DNA of 64,000 nucleotides from Portunus trituberculatus (Eukaryota > Arthropoda > Malacostraca > Decapoda > Portunidae). The stretch covers positions 7,907,755-7,971,754 of the forward strand of contig NC_059257.1 of assembly GCF_017591435.1 (NCBI RefSeq), read 5' to 3'. This document shows positions 11,186-22,088 of the stretch, piece by piece (the first letter of the stretch is position 1; each line of letters opens with the position of its first letter). Made by a program: the position numbers and the translations under genes. Under the pieces are notes generated by a model. It worked only from the letters and a program-made list of their open reading frames with translations. It had not been told where the DNA came from and made no database searches.

Positions 11186-12404
11186 GGACAATTTTTCTAA
11201 TTTTCCATTTTTCTGTATCTATATTAAGTTTTTTATTCACTCTGTCTTTAAAATAATACAATCTTTCTCCTATTTATTTTATCTTCAATATTATTACTAT
11301 CTTTATTCTTCTAACTTTTCCCTATTTATTCATTCAGTTATTCGTTCATTTATTTATTTATTTTAATTTGTTTGTTGTTGTTGTCCTTGGCTGACTTCAC
11401 CTCTTGCATAGAAATAGATGAATGAATGAATAAATAGATTGCTGTCTTTAATATTCATCTATCTTTATTAATACTAGCTTTAATATTCTTGCTATCTTTC
11501 CTCTTATCTTTGAGTTTTTTTTTTTTTTATATATATATAATTTTCCTGTTATTTTCTTTGTTTTTCATGTTTTTTTTATTTAATTTTTATAGTTTAGGCC
11601 ATTTTCTTTTCATATCCATTTTCTTTTTTTTTTTTTGCTTTTCTACATTTTTTGAGGCTGCCAGTGTATGATGATGATGATGATGATTGTCTTGTAATAA
11701 ATAACAATAATAATAATAATAATGATAATAATAATGATGATGTAAACTTTTTCTATTTCTCTCTCTTCTCTTTTCTCTTCTTAGTAATAAAAATAATTAA
11801 TTCAATCAAGAGAAAGGTCAACTAAGAACCGACCCAGGCAGACCCCAGAGTTAATGTGTCTGTAGGCCTAATGGTTAATATTTCTGTAGGCTTGACGACT
11901 CTCTTTCTCCACCTCGGCCTCTCGTAACTCGCTTGCGTTGGGTTTAATTGCAGCTTTGTAGACAACGATTAGGGTAGATGTAGATGTTCTGCTGTCCACC
12001 TCTGCTCGCCAGGTATGCCGCCACACCCCCCACCACCACCACACCTGCACCACACCTGCACCACACCCCCACCCTCCTTCCCTCCCCATACCTCACTCCT
12101 ATACCTCTACTAAAATTATATATATTTTTTTTTTTTTTTATGCTTTGACTGGTGGTTTTCTTCATTAAACATCTATTTTTTTTTTTTTTTTTTTTCATTT
12201 TTTTACTGATTGGTGATTCTTCATTTTTTTTTTCTATTTATTTTTTCAAAGTGAAGGTGTAAGATTAGTAAACATTAAGATCAATAATATTACAAGAAAT
12301 TAGTTATATTTTCCTTTTTTTTCATTCTCTTTTTTTATTTATTTATTTTTTATCTTTGTGGAAGACGAGACAATTCTGTGCACCAAAATTGTAATAAATA
12401 AAAA

Positions 12405-12635
12405 AAAAATGACTAAATGCATAAGTTTGAAGAAAAATACTCAAAGATTTAACTAAACGCTAAAAAATAATGACAAATATTAGGAAAAAAAAAACTCAGA
12501 TTTAACTAAACACTAAAAAATAATGACAAATCAGGAAAAAATACTCAAATTTAACTAACGCTAAAAAATAATGACAAATATTAGGAAAAAATACTCAAAG
12601 ATTTAACTAAACGCTAAGAAATAATGACAAATATT
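12405..12635. repeat. ~65-bp tandem repeat, about 4 copies
   Basis: The unit TTTAACTAAACGCTAAAAAA followed by TAATGACAAATATTAGGAAAAA recurs about four times with small indels. Confidence 0.75.
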
Positions 12636-12714
12636 TCGTCCGTCACAGTTTAAGCTTAACATTTTATCAAGCTTATTTACTCCACCTGATGGTATTTAGT
12701 GTCATTCAACCACC

Positions 12715-13425
12715 ACCTTTTAACTTTATATATTGCAAAACCAAGTCATTTATTTCTGGCTATATTGAAAAATCCCGGTCATTTATTCCTGGCTATATAT
12801 TGCAAAGTTAAGTCATTTATTTCTTGCTCTATATTGCAAAAGGAAGTCAAATATTTCTTTCTTATATTGCAAAAAAGTAAAAAGTATTCATGGCTGTATA
12901 TTGCCAAAAAAAAAAAATTGTATATTCCTGGCTATGTATTGCAAAAAGGAAGTCAAATTTTTTTATATTGCAGAAGGAAGCTAAATATTTCTCTCGTATA
13001 TTGCAAAACCCAGTCAAAATATTCCTGTCTATATATTGCAAAAAGGAGAAATATTCATCACTATATTGCAAGAGGAAGTCGTATTTTTCTCTCTATATTG
13101 CAAGAAACAGTCAAATCTTTCTACCTGTATATTGCAAAAGCCAGTCAAAATACTCTTGTCAATATATACAAAATGTAGTTATTATTTCTCACTATATTGC
13201 AAGAGAAAGTCATGTTTTTCTCTGTATTGCAAGAAATGGTGAAATATTTCTTACTTTATATTGCAAAAGCCAGTTGAAACACTCCTGTCAATATATACAA
13301 AGTGTCGTCGTATATTTCTCGCTCTTTATTGCAAGAGGAAGTCGTACATTTTTCTGTGTATATTGCAAGAAACGGCCAAATATTTCTCACTTTACATTGC
13401 AAAAGTTGGTGAAATATTCCATGTC
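12715..13425. repeat. ~55-65-bp minisatellite, about 13 copies
   Basis: TATATTGCAAAA followed by an AGTCAAATATTTCT-type segment recurs through about 700 bp. Because many units keep frame, spurious 60-190-codon frames of the ILQKPVKIFLSIYC type appear. I do not consider them coding. Confidence 0.85.
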
Positions 13426-13531
13426 TCATTTTGTAAGGATTCCACTCAGCGCTTTTAAGACTTAGTTATGAGAGAAGCCAGTCAATGTGTTACCCTCCTC
13501 CCTCAGTCACTCCCTGCTGCTCTTCCCTTGT

Positions 13532-13533
<2 letters not shown>

Positions 13534-13609
<76 letters not shown>

Positions 13610-14052
13610 CAGGAACTAGCTTTCATTTCAGTTATCTTAAACACGCCTTTCAAAACACACCAGTTAATTTGACACGAATATTTATTGACAAGTTACGTTC
13701 ATAATTTTTCACCCCGCCCCACCCTTAGCTTACTACAGTCGATTATGGGTTAGTGTCATTTTTTGCCCTATACAATGTGAGTTTTGGCCTTGTCTCCTTA
13801 CAGAACGCACCCACACACATACACACACCCACACACCCAACACAAACAAGTACACACACAAACCCACACAAACCCCCACAAACTCATCACACACCCACGC
13901 ATCCACACGCACCCCACACAAACCACTACACACACAAACCCACACACACAAACCCACACATACCCACACACACACTTTAATTGAATTCTAAGTAGCTTCC
14001 CACCTACATCCTACACCAAACACACTTGTATTGCCCAAAAATAGTGCTACAG

Positions 14053-14126
<74 letters not shown>
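13534..14126. repeat. (CA)n microsatellites and CA-rich minisatellite
   Basis: Pure (CA)n lies at 13534-13607 and 14054-14126. Between them, at 13803-13975, is an interrupted CACACAAACCCACACA-type repeat. Confidence 0.95.
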
Positions 14127-14127
<1 letters not shown>

Positions 14128-14174
14128 AATAAACTCAAACACAAAGAAAAATATACCGTTTTGATATAATGCCG

Positions 14175-14388
14175 TTAACCCCTTCAGTACCATGGCACGT
14201 TTTCATCTTCATTCTGGTGACTATTTGGCAATTTTATACAGCTTCAGAAACTCATGTGGGGGATTAAACTAGTGAAGACTGTGGCTATTAATCTTCTGAC
14301 CTCCATAGACCCTTCCTAATGTCAATAAAATGGTCTAATCACACACAAAACTCATGGTAAAAATGCATCCCAGTACTGAAGGGGTTAA
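14175..14388 (+). mobile_element. TTAA-flanked MITE, full-length copy
   Basis: The element starts TTAACCCCTTCAGTACCATG and ends ATCCCAGTACTGAAGGGG followed by TTAA. The outer ~13 bases are inverted repeats. Internal landmarks are CTATTTGGCAATTTTATACA, CAGCTTCAGAAACT, GACCTCCATAGACCC and TCAATAAAATGG. It is 214 bp with no coding capacity. TTAA plus TIRs beginning CCCY resemble piggyBac-type elements, a class call by inference. This is the reference copy for the family listed below. Confidence 0.85.
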
Positions 14389-15179
14389 GAATACACACAT
14401 ACAAACACACACTAGGGCAGACCTCAGACCCCAGACCTCGGCTTTCCCTCACCTCCTCCCCAGCCAGTGTGCACCTCGGCTAAAGAGTGGCTTATTTTGG
14501 ACTCATTAACTCCCTCTCAGCTTCACAAACTCACCAATTTCTTGATTAACCAGCGTTTTAATACATAGACTTACTGCTGTGTGCGTGTGTGTGTGTGTGT
14601 GTCTGTGTGTGTGACCTTGCAAGTGACAGCACCAGGTCATAGTGGAAATAGAATGGGTGTGATGTGGGTTTTTTATGCTGGTGACCTTGACTTGAAGTGT
14701 TTTGGCAGCTGGCTTGGTGTGTCGTGGTGAGCAAAGCACCACCACTAACAAGAAATAATAATATGTTTGTGTGTGTTCCTGCGTGTGTGTGTGTGTGTGT
14801 GTTTGTGTGTTAACCTGTACTAATTCGTAGGTGTTTTTAGTGTTTTGTGTTCAGGTTAGGTTAGGTTTGGGTTTATTTCATCTGGTTCCTTCCGTTTTCC
14901 TGTAATTTATTGGTATTTTTCTGTCTATTGTCTAAATTCTAAGGGTCTTTTTTGTTTAGTGATTATTGGTTTTTTCTCCTTTTACATGATCTTTAACTAA
15001 TCTTTCATTGAGGTTCGGTATTTCCATGTACTAAGAATTAAAGACAGTATTCTCATCTGGCTTTTAAAATCTCAGTATCTCTCAGTTTATCTATGTCTGA
15101 CCTGCCTTGTGGAGTAATGGTGCAAGTGTCCCCTCTCTGTGACCCACCTTGACCTCACCTCATTGTGTCCCCGGCCAGG

Positions 15180-15609
15180 ATGTCTTCAGATCGCAAAGCC
15201 GTGGTGAAGAATGCTGACATGTCCGAGGAAATGCAGCAGGACGCCGTCGACTGCGCTACACAGGCCATTGAGAAGTTCAATATTGAGAAGGTGTGTGTGT
15301 GTGTCTGTGTCTGCCTGTCTGTCTATCTGTCTGTCCATCAAGTAGTTCAGTATTAAGAAGGTGGTTGGAAAAATGTTCAGTGTATTCGCTCCGAGCTCGT
15401 AGACTGATTGTTGGGTAGGACTGAGACCACAACACACTCCACACACCGGGAAAGTGAGGCCACAATCCCTCAAGTTACGTCCCGTACCTATTTACTGCTA
15501 GGTGAACAGCGGCTACACATTAAGAGGCTTGCCCATTTGCCTCGTTGTGCTGGGAGTCAAACCCAGACCTTCTCAGTTGTGAGCCAAGTGTGCTAACCAC
15601 TACACTATG

Positions 15610-15669
<60 letters not shown>

Positions 15670-16046
15670 CACTGTTTGATCTGCTGGAGTCTCTGACGAG
15701 ACAGCCAGACATTACCCTACGGAATGAGTTCAGAGCTCATTATTTCCGATCTTTGGATAGGCCTGAGACCAGGCACACACCACACACCGGGACAACAAGG
15801 TCACAACTCCTCGATTTACATCCCGTACCTAATCACTGCTGGGTGAACAGGGGCTACAAGTGAAAGGAGACACACCCAAATATCTCCACCCGGCCGGGGA
15901 ATCGAACCCCGGTCCTCTGGCTTGTGAAGCCACACACACACACACACGTAAACAGTGACAGTTCCCCAACCACCCAACTGCCACACACTCACCCTCACAC
16001 ACTCCCTTGTAAACAGTGACACTCTTCCAGCCACTGCTACTCACTG

Positions 16047-16111
<65 letters not shown>

Positions 16112-16424
16112 CCCATGTAAACAGTGACAACGAAATGGGCCTTTTTTTCCATTTTTTTGTTGCCCTTGGCTGGCTTCTGCTCTTGCATAAAAAAATAAGA
16201 AATAAATAAAGCTGCCACTGCCACCGCCACACACTCACCCTCTGTCTCTGTGTCTCCTGCAGGACATCGCCGCCTACATCAAGAAGGAGTTTGACAAGAA
16301 GTACAACCCCACGTGGCATTGCATTGTGGGGCGTAACTTTGGCAGCTACGTCACCCACGAGACCAAACACTTCATCTACTTCTACCTTGGGCAGGTGGCA
16401 ATACTGTTGTTCAAGAGTGGCTAA
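15180..16424 (+). CDS. DYNLL: Dynein light chain LC8 (DYNLL/cut-up type)
   Basis: Coding exons are 15180-15290 and 16263-16424 (phase 0), 90 aa. LC8 is a homodimeric hub protein. It is a light chain of cytoplasmic dynein and binds short linear motifs in many partners. Exon 1 encodes MSSDRKAVVKNADMSEEM through NIEK. Exon 2 encodes DIAAYIKKEFDKKYNPTWHC, IVGRNFGSYVTHETKHFIYF and YLGQVAILLFKSG, essentially invariant family sequence. The start ATG follows the 3' splice site CCGGCCAG|G by one base. Compared with the usual 89 aa there is one extra serine after the initiator Met. The donor is GAGAAG|GTGTGTGTGT, so the splice site lies inside a (GT)n run. The intron contains two reversed SINEs and (CA)n. 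The 3' UTR probably runs past 17 kb. Identification is certain. Which LC8 paralogue it is cannot be decided. Confidence 0.97.
15385..15612 (-). mobile_element. tRNA-derived SINE, family 1 (tRNA-Val-like), reverse
   Basis: The reverse strand reads a head AGTGTAGTGGTTAGCACACT, a decayed B-box region, then GAGGCAAATGGGCAAGCC, CCTAGCAGTAAATAGGTACG, CCGGTGTGTGGAGTGTG and GGTCTCAGTCCTACCC, matching the copy at 22088. It lies in the DYNLL intron with its tRNA head against a (TG)n run at 15612-15667. Confidence 0.75.
15690..15937 (-). mobile_element. tRNA-derived SINE, family 1, reverse (older copy)
   Basis: The body has the same order of words as the previous copy (CCGGTGTGTGG, GTACGGGATG, GTAGCCCCTGTTCACC on the reverse strand). 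The B-box is preserved as GGGTTCGATTCCCCGG-type sequence near 15893-15910 (reverse). The head again abuts a (CA)n run at about 15930-15947. Confidence 0.75.
16045..16205 (+). repeat. (CA)n followed by a LINE 3' tail
   Basis: (CA)n at 16049-16108 precedes GAAATGGGCCTTTTTTTCC, TTGTTGCCCTTGGCTGGCTT and CTCTTGCATAAAAAAATAAG. This wording matches the 3' end shared by the LINE fragments at 3400, 36840 and 54715. It sits 60 bp before the DYNLL exon at 16263. Confidence 0.7.
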
Positions 16425-17400
16425 GTGTGCCCCTCTCCCCCTCCCCCCCTGCCTCGCGTCTGGCCCTGGGGCAGCCGGGGGGAGGGTTCACTACTAGATG
16501 TATATTTCTGAAGCAGGCAGACATCCCCCCTCCCCCTCTCCCCAGGCTAACGCTGGTGACCAATCAAAGTCAAGTCAGTTCAGGGCTGCCACTCAGAGCA
16601 TCTCAAGGTCGTCTCACTCAGCAGCTTCTCACTAACGGATCGCTCACCGCCGCTCACCCGTTCATTAGGCTCGGTGTGCATGCAGACTCTTTATATTTTT
16701 TCCCTTTGTTTCTTTGGCACTACTGTGGGTGTGGGGTGTGTGGAGGGTGTGTCTGTGGAGGTGGAGTGGCATGGAGGGGACACAGCTGGAGTGAAGTCTG
16801 TTATTTATAATGTTTGTCATGACTGCACAACTATTCATCCTAAATATTCATGAAGTTTTCCTATTTGCGTACTTCTAGTGTAGGTAGGATTTCCTCTCCC
16901 AGGCCACCTCTTCCTTTCATTCTTCCCACTGTCTGTACGTACGCCCGTCTCCTTCACACTGTTCCTACTCATGCATTTAAAAAGCAAGACCATTTCGGCA
17001 TTAGTCTCTGGCCGATGCATAATCCTGCCTCTAGTTCTGTACTTAAATAAGAGTCTATTTGCTTGCGATGGTTCTCTAGCTTGTAGTTCATCTCCACTCA
17101 TCTCGGTAATAATATCGTTGGTCTGTGTCACATCTAGTAGTCTGGTCCGGCCCGCCACTCCCCCCCTAGCCCACCGTGGGTGTGGGTCTGCTCCCCTGGG
17201 GGCTGGCGTGGCCTTGTTCCACCGTGTAGGAGCACTACGGTTATTCTTTTTGTTTTCTGTTATTCTTTTTTTTTTTTTTACTTACATTTGAGAGAATTTT
17301 ATATTTTCTGTTGATGTGCAGAACTCGTATTTTTCTTTTCTTTCTGTGTCAATCAAGAAAAGTGTTGTTTCTGTGATGTTCAAAAAGGTAAATACAGTCT
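16425..17400 (+). other. DYNLL: Probable DYNLL 3' UTR
   Basis: After the stop at 16422-16424 the sequence is non-repetitive for almost 1 kb, unlike most of the window. It contains ATTCATGAAGTTTTCC and a late TAAATACAG near 17390 that could be a variant poly(A) signal. No consensus AATAAA is seen in a convincing place, so the 3' end is a guess. Confidence 0.4.
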
Positions 17401-18310
17401 ATTTATGTGTCGCCTTGTGTGCTTCCTTCCCTGGCGTGCTGAGGTGTCCACCGGCCCTGCAAGTGGTGAGTGTTGAGTGCAGCCGGCTGAACTGAGGAAC
17501 GCTGTGTAGGTAAGCCGTCAGGGTTTGGGCATGGTGGCATTGTGGTGGTGGTGGTGGTACAGTAGTGGGTGGTAGTGGCTGGGTGGTTGGGGATGATGTG
17601 TTGGATGGTATGGTAGAATGGGTGTTGGTAAGTAGTAGGTGTGGTGATGGTGATGGTGATGCCTGATGATGACAAGTGCCTGGAAGTAGGTGGTGTGGTA
17701 GACATGGCTAGAAATGGATGGAACCTTGATGGTCACAGTTTGGTGCAGGAATCCTTCAATTTAATAATATATTTTTTTATTTGTTATCTTAGTAAAATAC
17801 ATGTCAATATAACCAACCATACGCAGAAAGCTCAACTTTATTTTTTTCCCCCTTCTTTTTTTAAATAAGAAGTGCAGTGTGATGTACCAAGTTTCTGTCA
17901 CACAACACTTAAGGCTAGTTGTGCATCACAAAGTGGCACCAAGACAGTGAGGCACCATTGTGCTGATAATAATGCTGAACAGTTTCAAAGTTGCTGTGAA
18001 ACTTGGTGCACCACAAAAGCCAATGTTCCTCACTGAACATTGCTAACACTCAATTTTCAACAGTGAAAACAAAAATAGTTAACTCTATAGCCACTGGCAG
18101 ATCCACACCACTTCCCCGCACCCCATCATGTCTGACGGGCCACAAGTGTCGCCGCTGAGGGCTGTGGTGGGACTTGGTGTGGATCACAGTCAGTCAGTCA
18201 GTGGCTGTACATGTCACAACATAACGACATGATAGCAGTGCCACCACCAGACTATTCCAGGCTGTCACCAGTGAGGGATACCAGTGCCACTGTTACAGTA
18301 TAAGGCTCAC
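17401..18310. other. Intergenic: GTGGTG-rich block and imperfect inverted repeats
   Basis: 17535-17665 is (GGT)-rich. 17882-17905 (TACCAAGTTTCTGTCACA) pairs imperfectly with 17992-18012 (TGCTGTGAAACTTGGTGCA). CAGATCCACACCA near 18090 pairs with TGGTGTGGATCAC near 18178. No gene is recognised from here to 20070 apart from the MITE and minisatellite listed. Confidence 0.5.
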
Positions 18311-19004
18311 TAGTAGTGTGTGTGTGGGAACAAGCAAAATGGCAAGTTAATGTTTATGATATGCAGATGCACCCACTGAATGAAGGCAGGAGTCAAGCAG
18401 AAAGGATAGAAACAGTTGGTGTCGATATGAAATTCCCATCTACTGCTGCAGTAAAAGATTAGAACAGTGCCAGGAAGTACAGATATGTAGACTAATAATG
18501 ACCATATCTGTAGGTAAGGAAATAGACACCATAGTATCCTAGAAAGTGCCACACTATTACGTGAAGACCGGTAGATCACGTTGATAAAAACCAATGCATT
18601 GTTTGACATCCTGGAGGCTCAGCAAGGGAAGCAGCAGGGACCAATTACTAGTCTTGGTGAGAGCACTCTAGTAACAGTGCTAAGAGAATGAGAAGAGAGG
18701 ATGAGTAAGAGTACTAGAGTAAGGATGCAAGGGTAATGAGATATGAGAATGGGGGAACAAGGACTAGTATGAATGTTGAGTCTACACAGCTTAACACACT
18801 AGAGGCTGTTGCAATAAGTTAAAATGTAAGTAGTGCTTCTTATAAAGATTCTTGGACAGTAAGATTGGTTAGTATATCTTGAGTCTAAAGTGTATAAAAG
18901 TTAGTCATTGTGTATGTATTAAATAAAAATGGATGTTAAAATGAGATAGTGTATGTATTAAAAATGGGTGTTAAATTCAGATACAAAACAAGTCTCAACA
19001 TTAA

Positions 19005-19170
19005 GAGAAGGAAACGTCTATATTAAGGGGAAAATAAATCAACATTAGGAAAAGGAAAGTTATCTGTTGAGAAAAGGAAACATTAGGAAAAGGAAAAAGT
19101 CATGTCTATTTTGAAAAGAAAAATTGTCTGTTAGGAAAAGGAAAAATGTCTAAGTTAGGAAAAGGGTTAA
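19005..19170. repeat. Short purine-rich minisatellite
   Basis: The words GTCTRTTAGGAAAAGGAAAA recur about five times with variable spacing. Confidence 0.55.
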
Positions 19171-19451
19171 GATAAAAGTGTAGAACCTCGACGATGGAAT
19201 GACGGATGAGAAATGAAGCCCATGATAATGAGGGAGTCTGCCTGTTGTCTGGCTCTCCTGGTGAATGAAGGGAGGTGTGGTGAAGAGCCTTTCTGATAAC
19301 ACCTTACTGAAAAAATATCAATACCACAAACCTTTAAAAAAATAAATAAATAAATAAAAAAAATTAAAAAATTACCCAGCCCTTCACATTAGCTTTGATT
19401 CCTTAAATCTGTCAGACCCTTTCACTGTGAATCATTATTAATCAAATCCTT

Positions 19452-19907
19452 TTAACCCCTTGAGTACCATGATGTGATCCCATATCTATTCCATTTCCTA
19501 TTTGGTGATTTTATATAGCTTCAGAAATTCATATGGGGGATTAAAATAGTAAAGACTGTGACCATTAACCTTCTGACCTCCATAGACCCTTCTTAATGTC
19601 AATAAAATGGTCTAATCATACACAAATCTTAAGGTTAAAATGTCTCCCAGTATTGAAGGGATTAAAATAGTGAAGACGGTGACCATTAATCTTCTGATCT
19701 CCATAGACCCTTCTTAATGTCAACAGAATGGCTTAATCATACACAAGTCTCAAAGAAAAAGCTGTGTCCCAGTACTGAAGGGATTGAAATAGTGAAGACT
19801 GGCCATTAATCTTCTGACCTCCATAGACCCTTCTTAATGTCAACAGAATGGCCTAATCATACACAAATCTCAAGGTAAAAGCTGTGTCCCAGTACTGAAG
19901 GGGTTAA
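19452..19907 (+). mobile_element. TTAA MITE with internal half repeated three times
   Basis: A normal 5' end (TTAACCCCTTGAGTACCATG) is followed by three consecutive 3' halves. Each half runs GTGAAGACT...CTTCTGACCTCC, TAGACCCTTCTTAATGTCAA and CAGTACTGAAGGGATT. Only the last half ends in GGGGTTAA. The junctions read AAGGGATTAAAATAGTGAAGAC, where the terminal TTAA is fused to the internal TTAAA. Confidence 0.85.
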
Positions 19908-20070
19908 CACCAAATAGTAGCATTCTGCCCACAAGCACATAAGCATTTTATAACTCCATAAGTGGCTAAAGTATAAGATGGAAACCCACATCCCACATTA
20001 CTCCACTCTGGACATCCCAACACCACTCCAAGCCCCTCCACCAAAACTAAGGAGATTCAACCACAGCGTT

Positions 20071-20812
20071 TCAGATGACAGAGCGCGTGGGTGTGGGGAT
20101 GGGGCGGGCAGAGGCAGGGAGGGGGAAGTGGGTGAGGGCGGGGGAGAATCGCAGTCGGCCGGCAATGATGTTGAAAGTGTCTGAGGAGAAGGGCGCTCCT
20201 CTCAGACCAGCGCCGATATCCTGCACCAACTCAGCAACTCCCTCCTTCTCAGTGTCATCCTCCATCCTCACCTCCTCCACGAGTCCATGGTAGGCCTAGA
20301 AATCAAGAGGAAGGCATAGAAATAAAGGTAGTCAGGCCAAGAAATCAAGAGTTAGGCTAAGAAATCAAGAGGTAGGCCTAAAAATAGTTAGTTATGCCTG
20401 CAAATCAAGAGTTAGCCTAAATAATCGAGTTATACCTACAAATAAAGTAAGTTACATTAAGGAATCAAGTTAAGCAAGAAATAAGCTAGTTAGACATGGA
20501 AAAGCAAGAATAAAGCCTAGAAACCAAGAGGAAAGCCAAAAAATCAAGAGTTATGCCTGGAAATAGTCAGTTCGGCTCAAAAATTCAAGTTGTAAGAAAT
20601 TAGGTTAGTAAAGTTAGTTATGCCAAAAAAATCAAGAGGAAGGACTAGAATTCAAGAGTTATGCATAGAAATCTAAGAGTATTCACCAGTTATGCCTAAA
20701 AATCCAGAGTACTCAAGATTAACAGCATTAGTGAAGGACAGTAATAAACAGTAGATGTGGAAATTAATTGTGTATCAGCATCAGAAAAGGTAGAAGGGAA
20801 GTAGAAGTCATC

Positions 20813-20844
<32 letters not shown>

Positions 20845-20948
20845 TCTGCCAGACAAAATTTAGAAGAGCTTGTATCTAAGATTTAACATGCTATTATTTA
20901 TCTTATTCTTTTCTCAACTTTTTAATGATTGTGATATTTGCAGTACCT

Positions 20949-20979
<31 letters not shown>

Positions 20980-20994
20980 TAAACGGTTTATTAG

Positions 20995-21062
<68 letters not shown>

Positions 21063-22018
21063 TTACCTGCACAGTGACGGCCAGGGAGGTGTTGGAGGCA
21101 TGTGGCAGCAGGCCCTGGGGGATTGGCACACTGCGGGTGATGGTGCAGCGTGGAGTCTGTCCCTCCAGCCACCGTGCTGATCTAAGTACTGCTTCCAGCT
21201 CTCCAAGACCTGAAGTAACACATTAATCCCTTGAGTGACTTGACACTTTCCATATTCATTCTGCTTACTATTTGATTTCATACAGCTCCAGAAATTTATG
21301 TTGGGGGAGTAAAATAGTGAAGACTGACCTCCATAGACTATAATATTTGCATTTAAATACACTGGACAATAACAAGACTCCAATATTTCTACTACACCCC
21401 TTCAGTACCATGATTTGTTTCCATATTCATTCTGCTTACTATTTTATTTTATACAGCTTTAGAAACTTATGTGTGGGAGTAAAATAGTGAAGACTGGTCA
21501 TTAATCTTCTGACTTCCATTGACATGTTTCCATAATCATTCTGCTTACTATTTGGTGATTTTATACAGCTTCCAAAACTTAAGGGGGGGATTAGAATAGT
21601 GAAGACTGTGGCCATTAACCTCCTGACCTCCATAGACCCTTCCTAATGCCAATAAAATGGTCTAATCATACACAAATCTCAAGGTAAAAATGTGTCCCAG
21701 TATTGAAGGGGTTAATAACTTCTCTTTAATATTGGTGGTAAATAATATGATATTAACTCTCGCTTCTCAAGATCTGCAAGAATACTTATCATTTTTTATT
21801 ATTCATTTAAACTCTTTCAGTAGAACTGCCTAACTGTTTTAATAATTTTGACCCTTTCCTTTAGAGACTAACATCACAAGAAGGCCTTTTATTCTCTTCT
21901 TACTTTTCTTTTTTTCTAAGTTTTTGTAGAGACCGACATCGCAAGACCTTTTTTCCTTTTGTTTTTTATTTTTCCTTTTCTTTTTACCTAAGTTTTCATT
22001 GCTCTTGCCTAGTGCTCC

Positions 22019-22088
<70 letters not shown>

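Noticed and set aside
9619..11366. Open frames of 545, 469 and 382 codons
   Set aside because: They are Phe/Ser/Pro/Leu-rich read-through of a nearly pure T/C tract in all three frames. No domain, and frames have equal quality.
12715..13420. CRISPR array
   Set aside because: Repeat and spacer are not distinguishable, units diverge throughout, and the genome is eukaryotic.
12699..13465. 159- and 191-codon frames with ILQKPVK/IYCK repeats
   Set aside because: Repeat-derived, and frame-keeping follows from the unit length. Not protein-like in composition.
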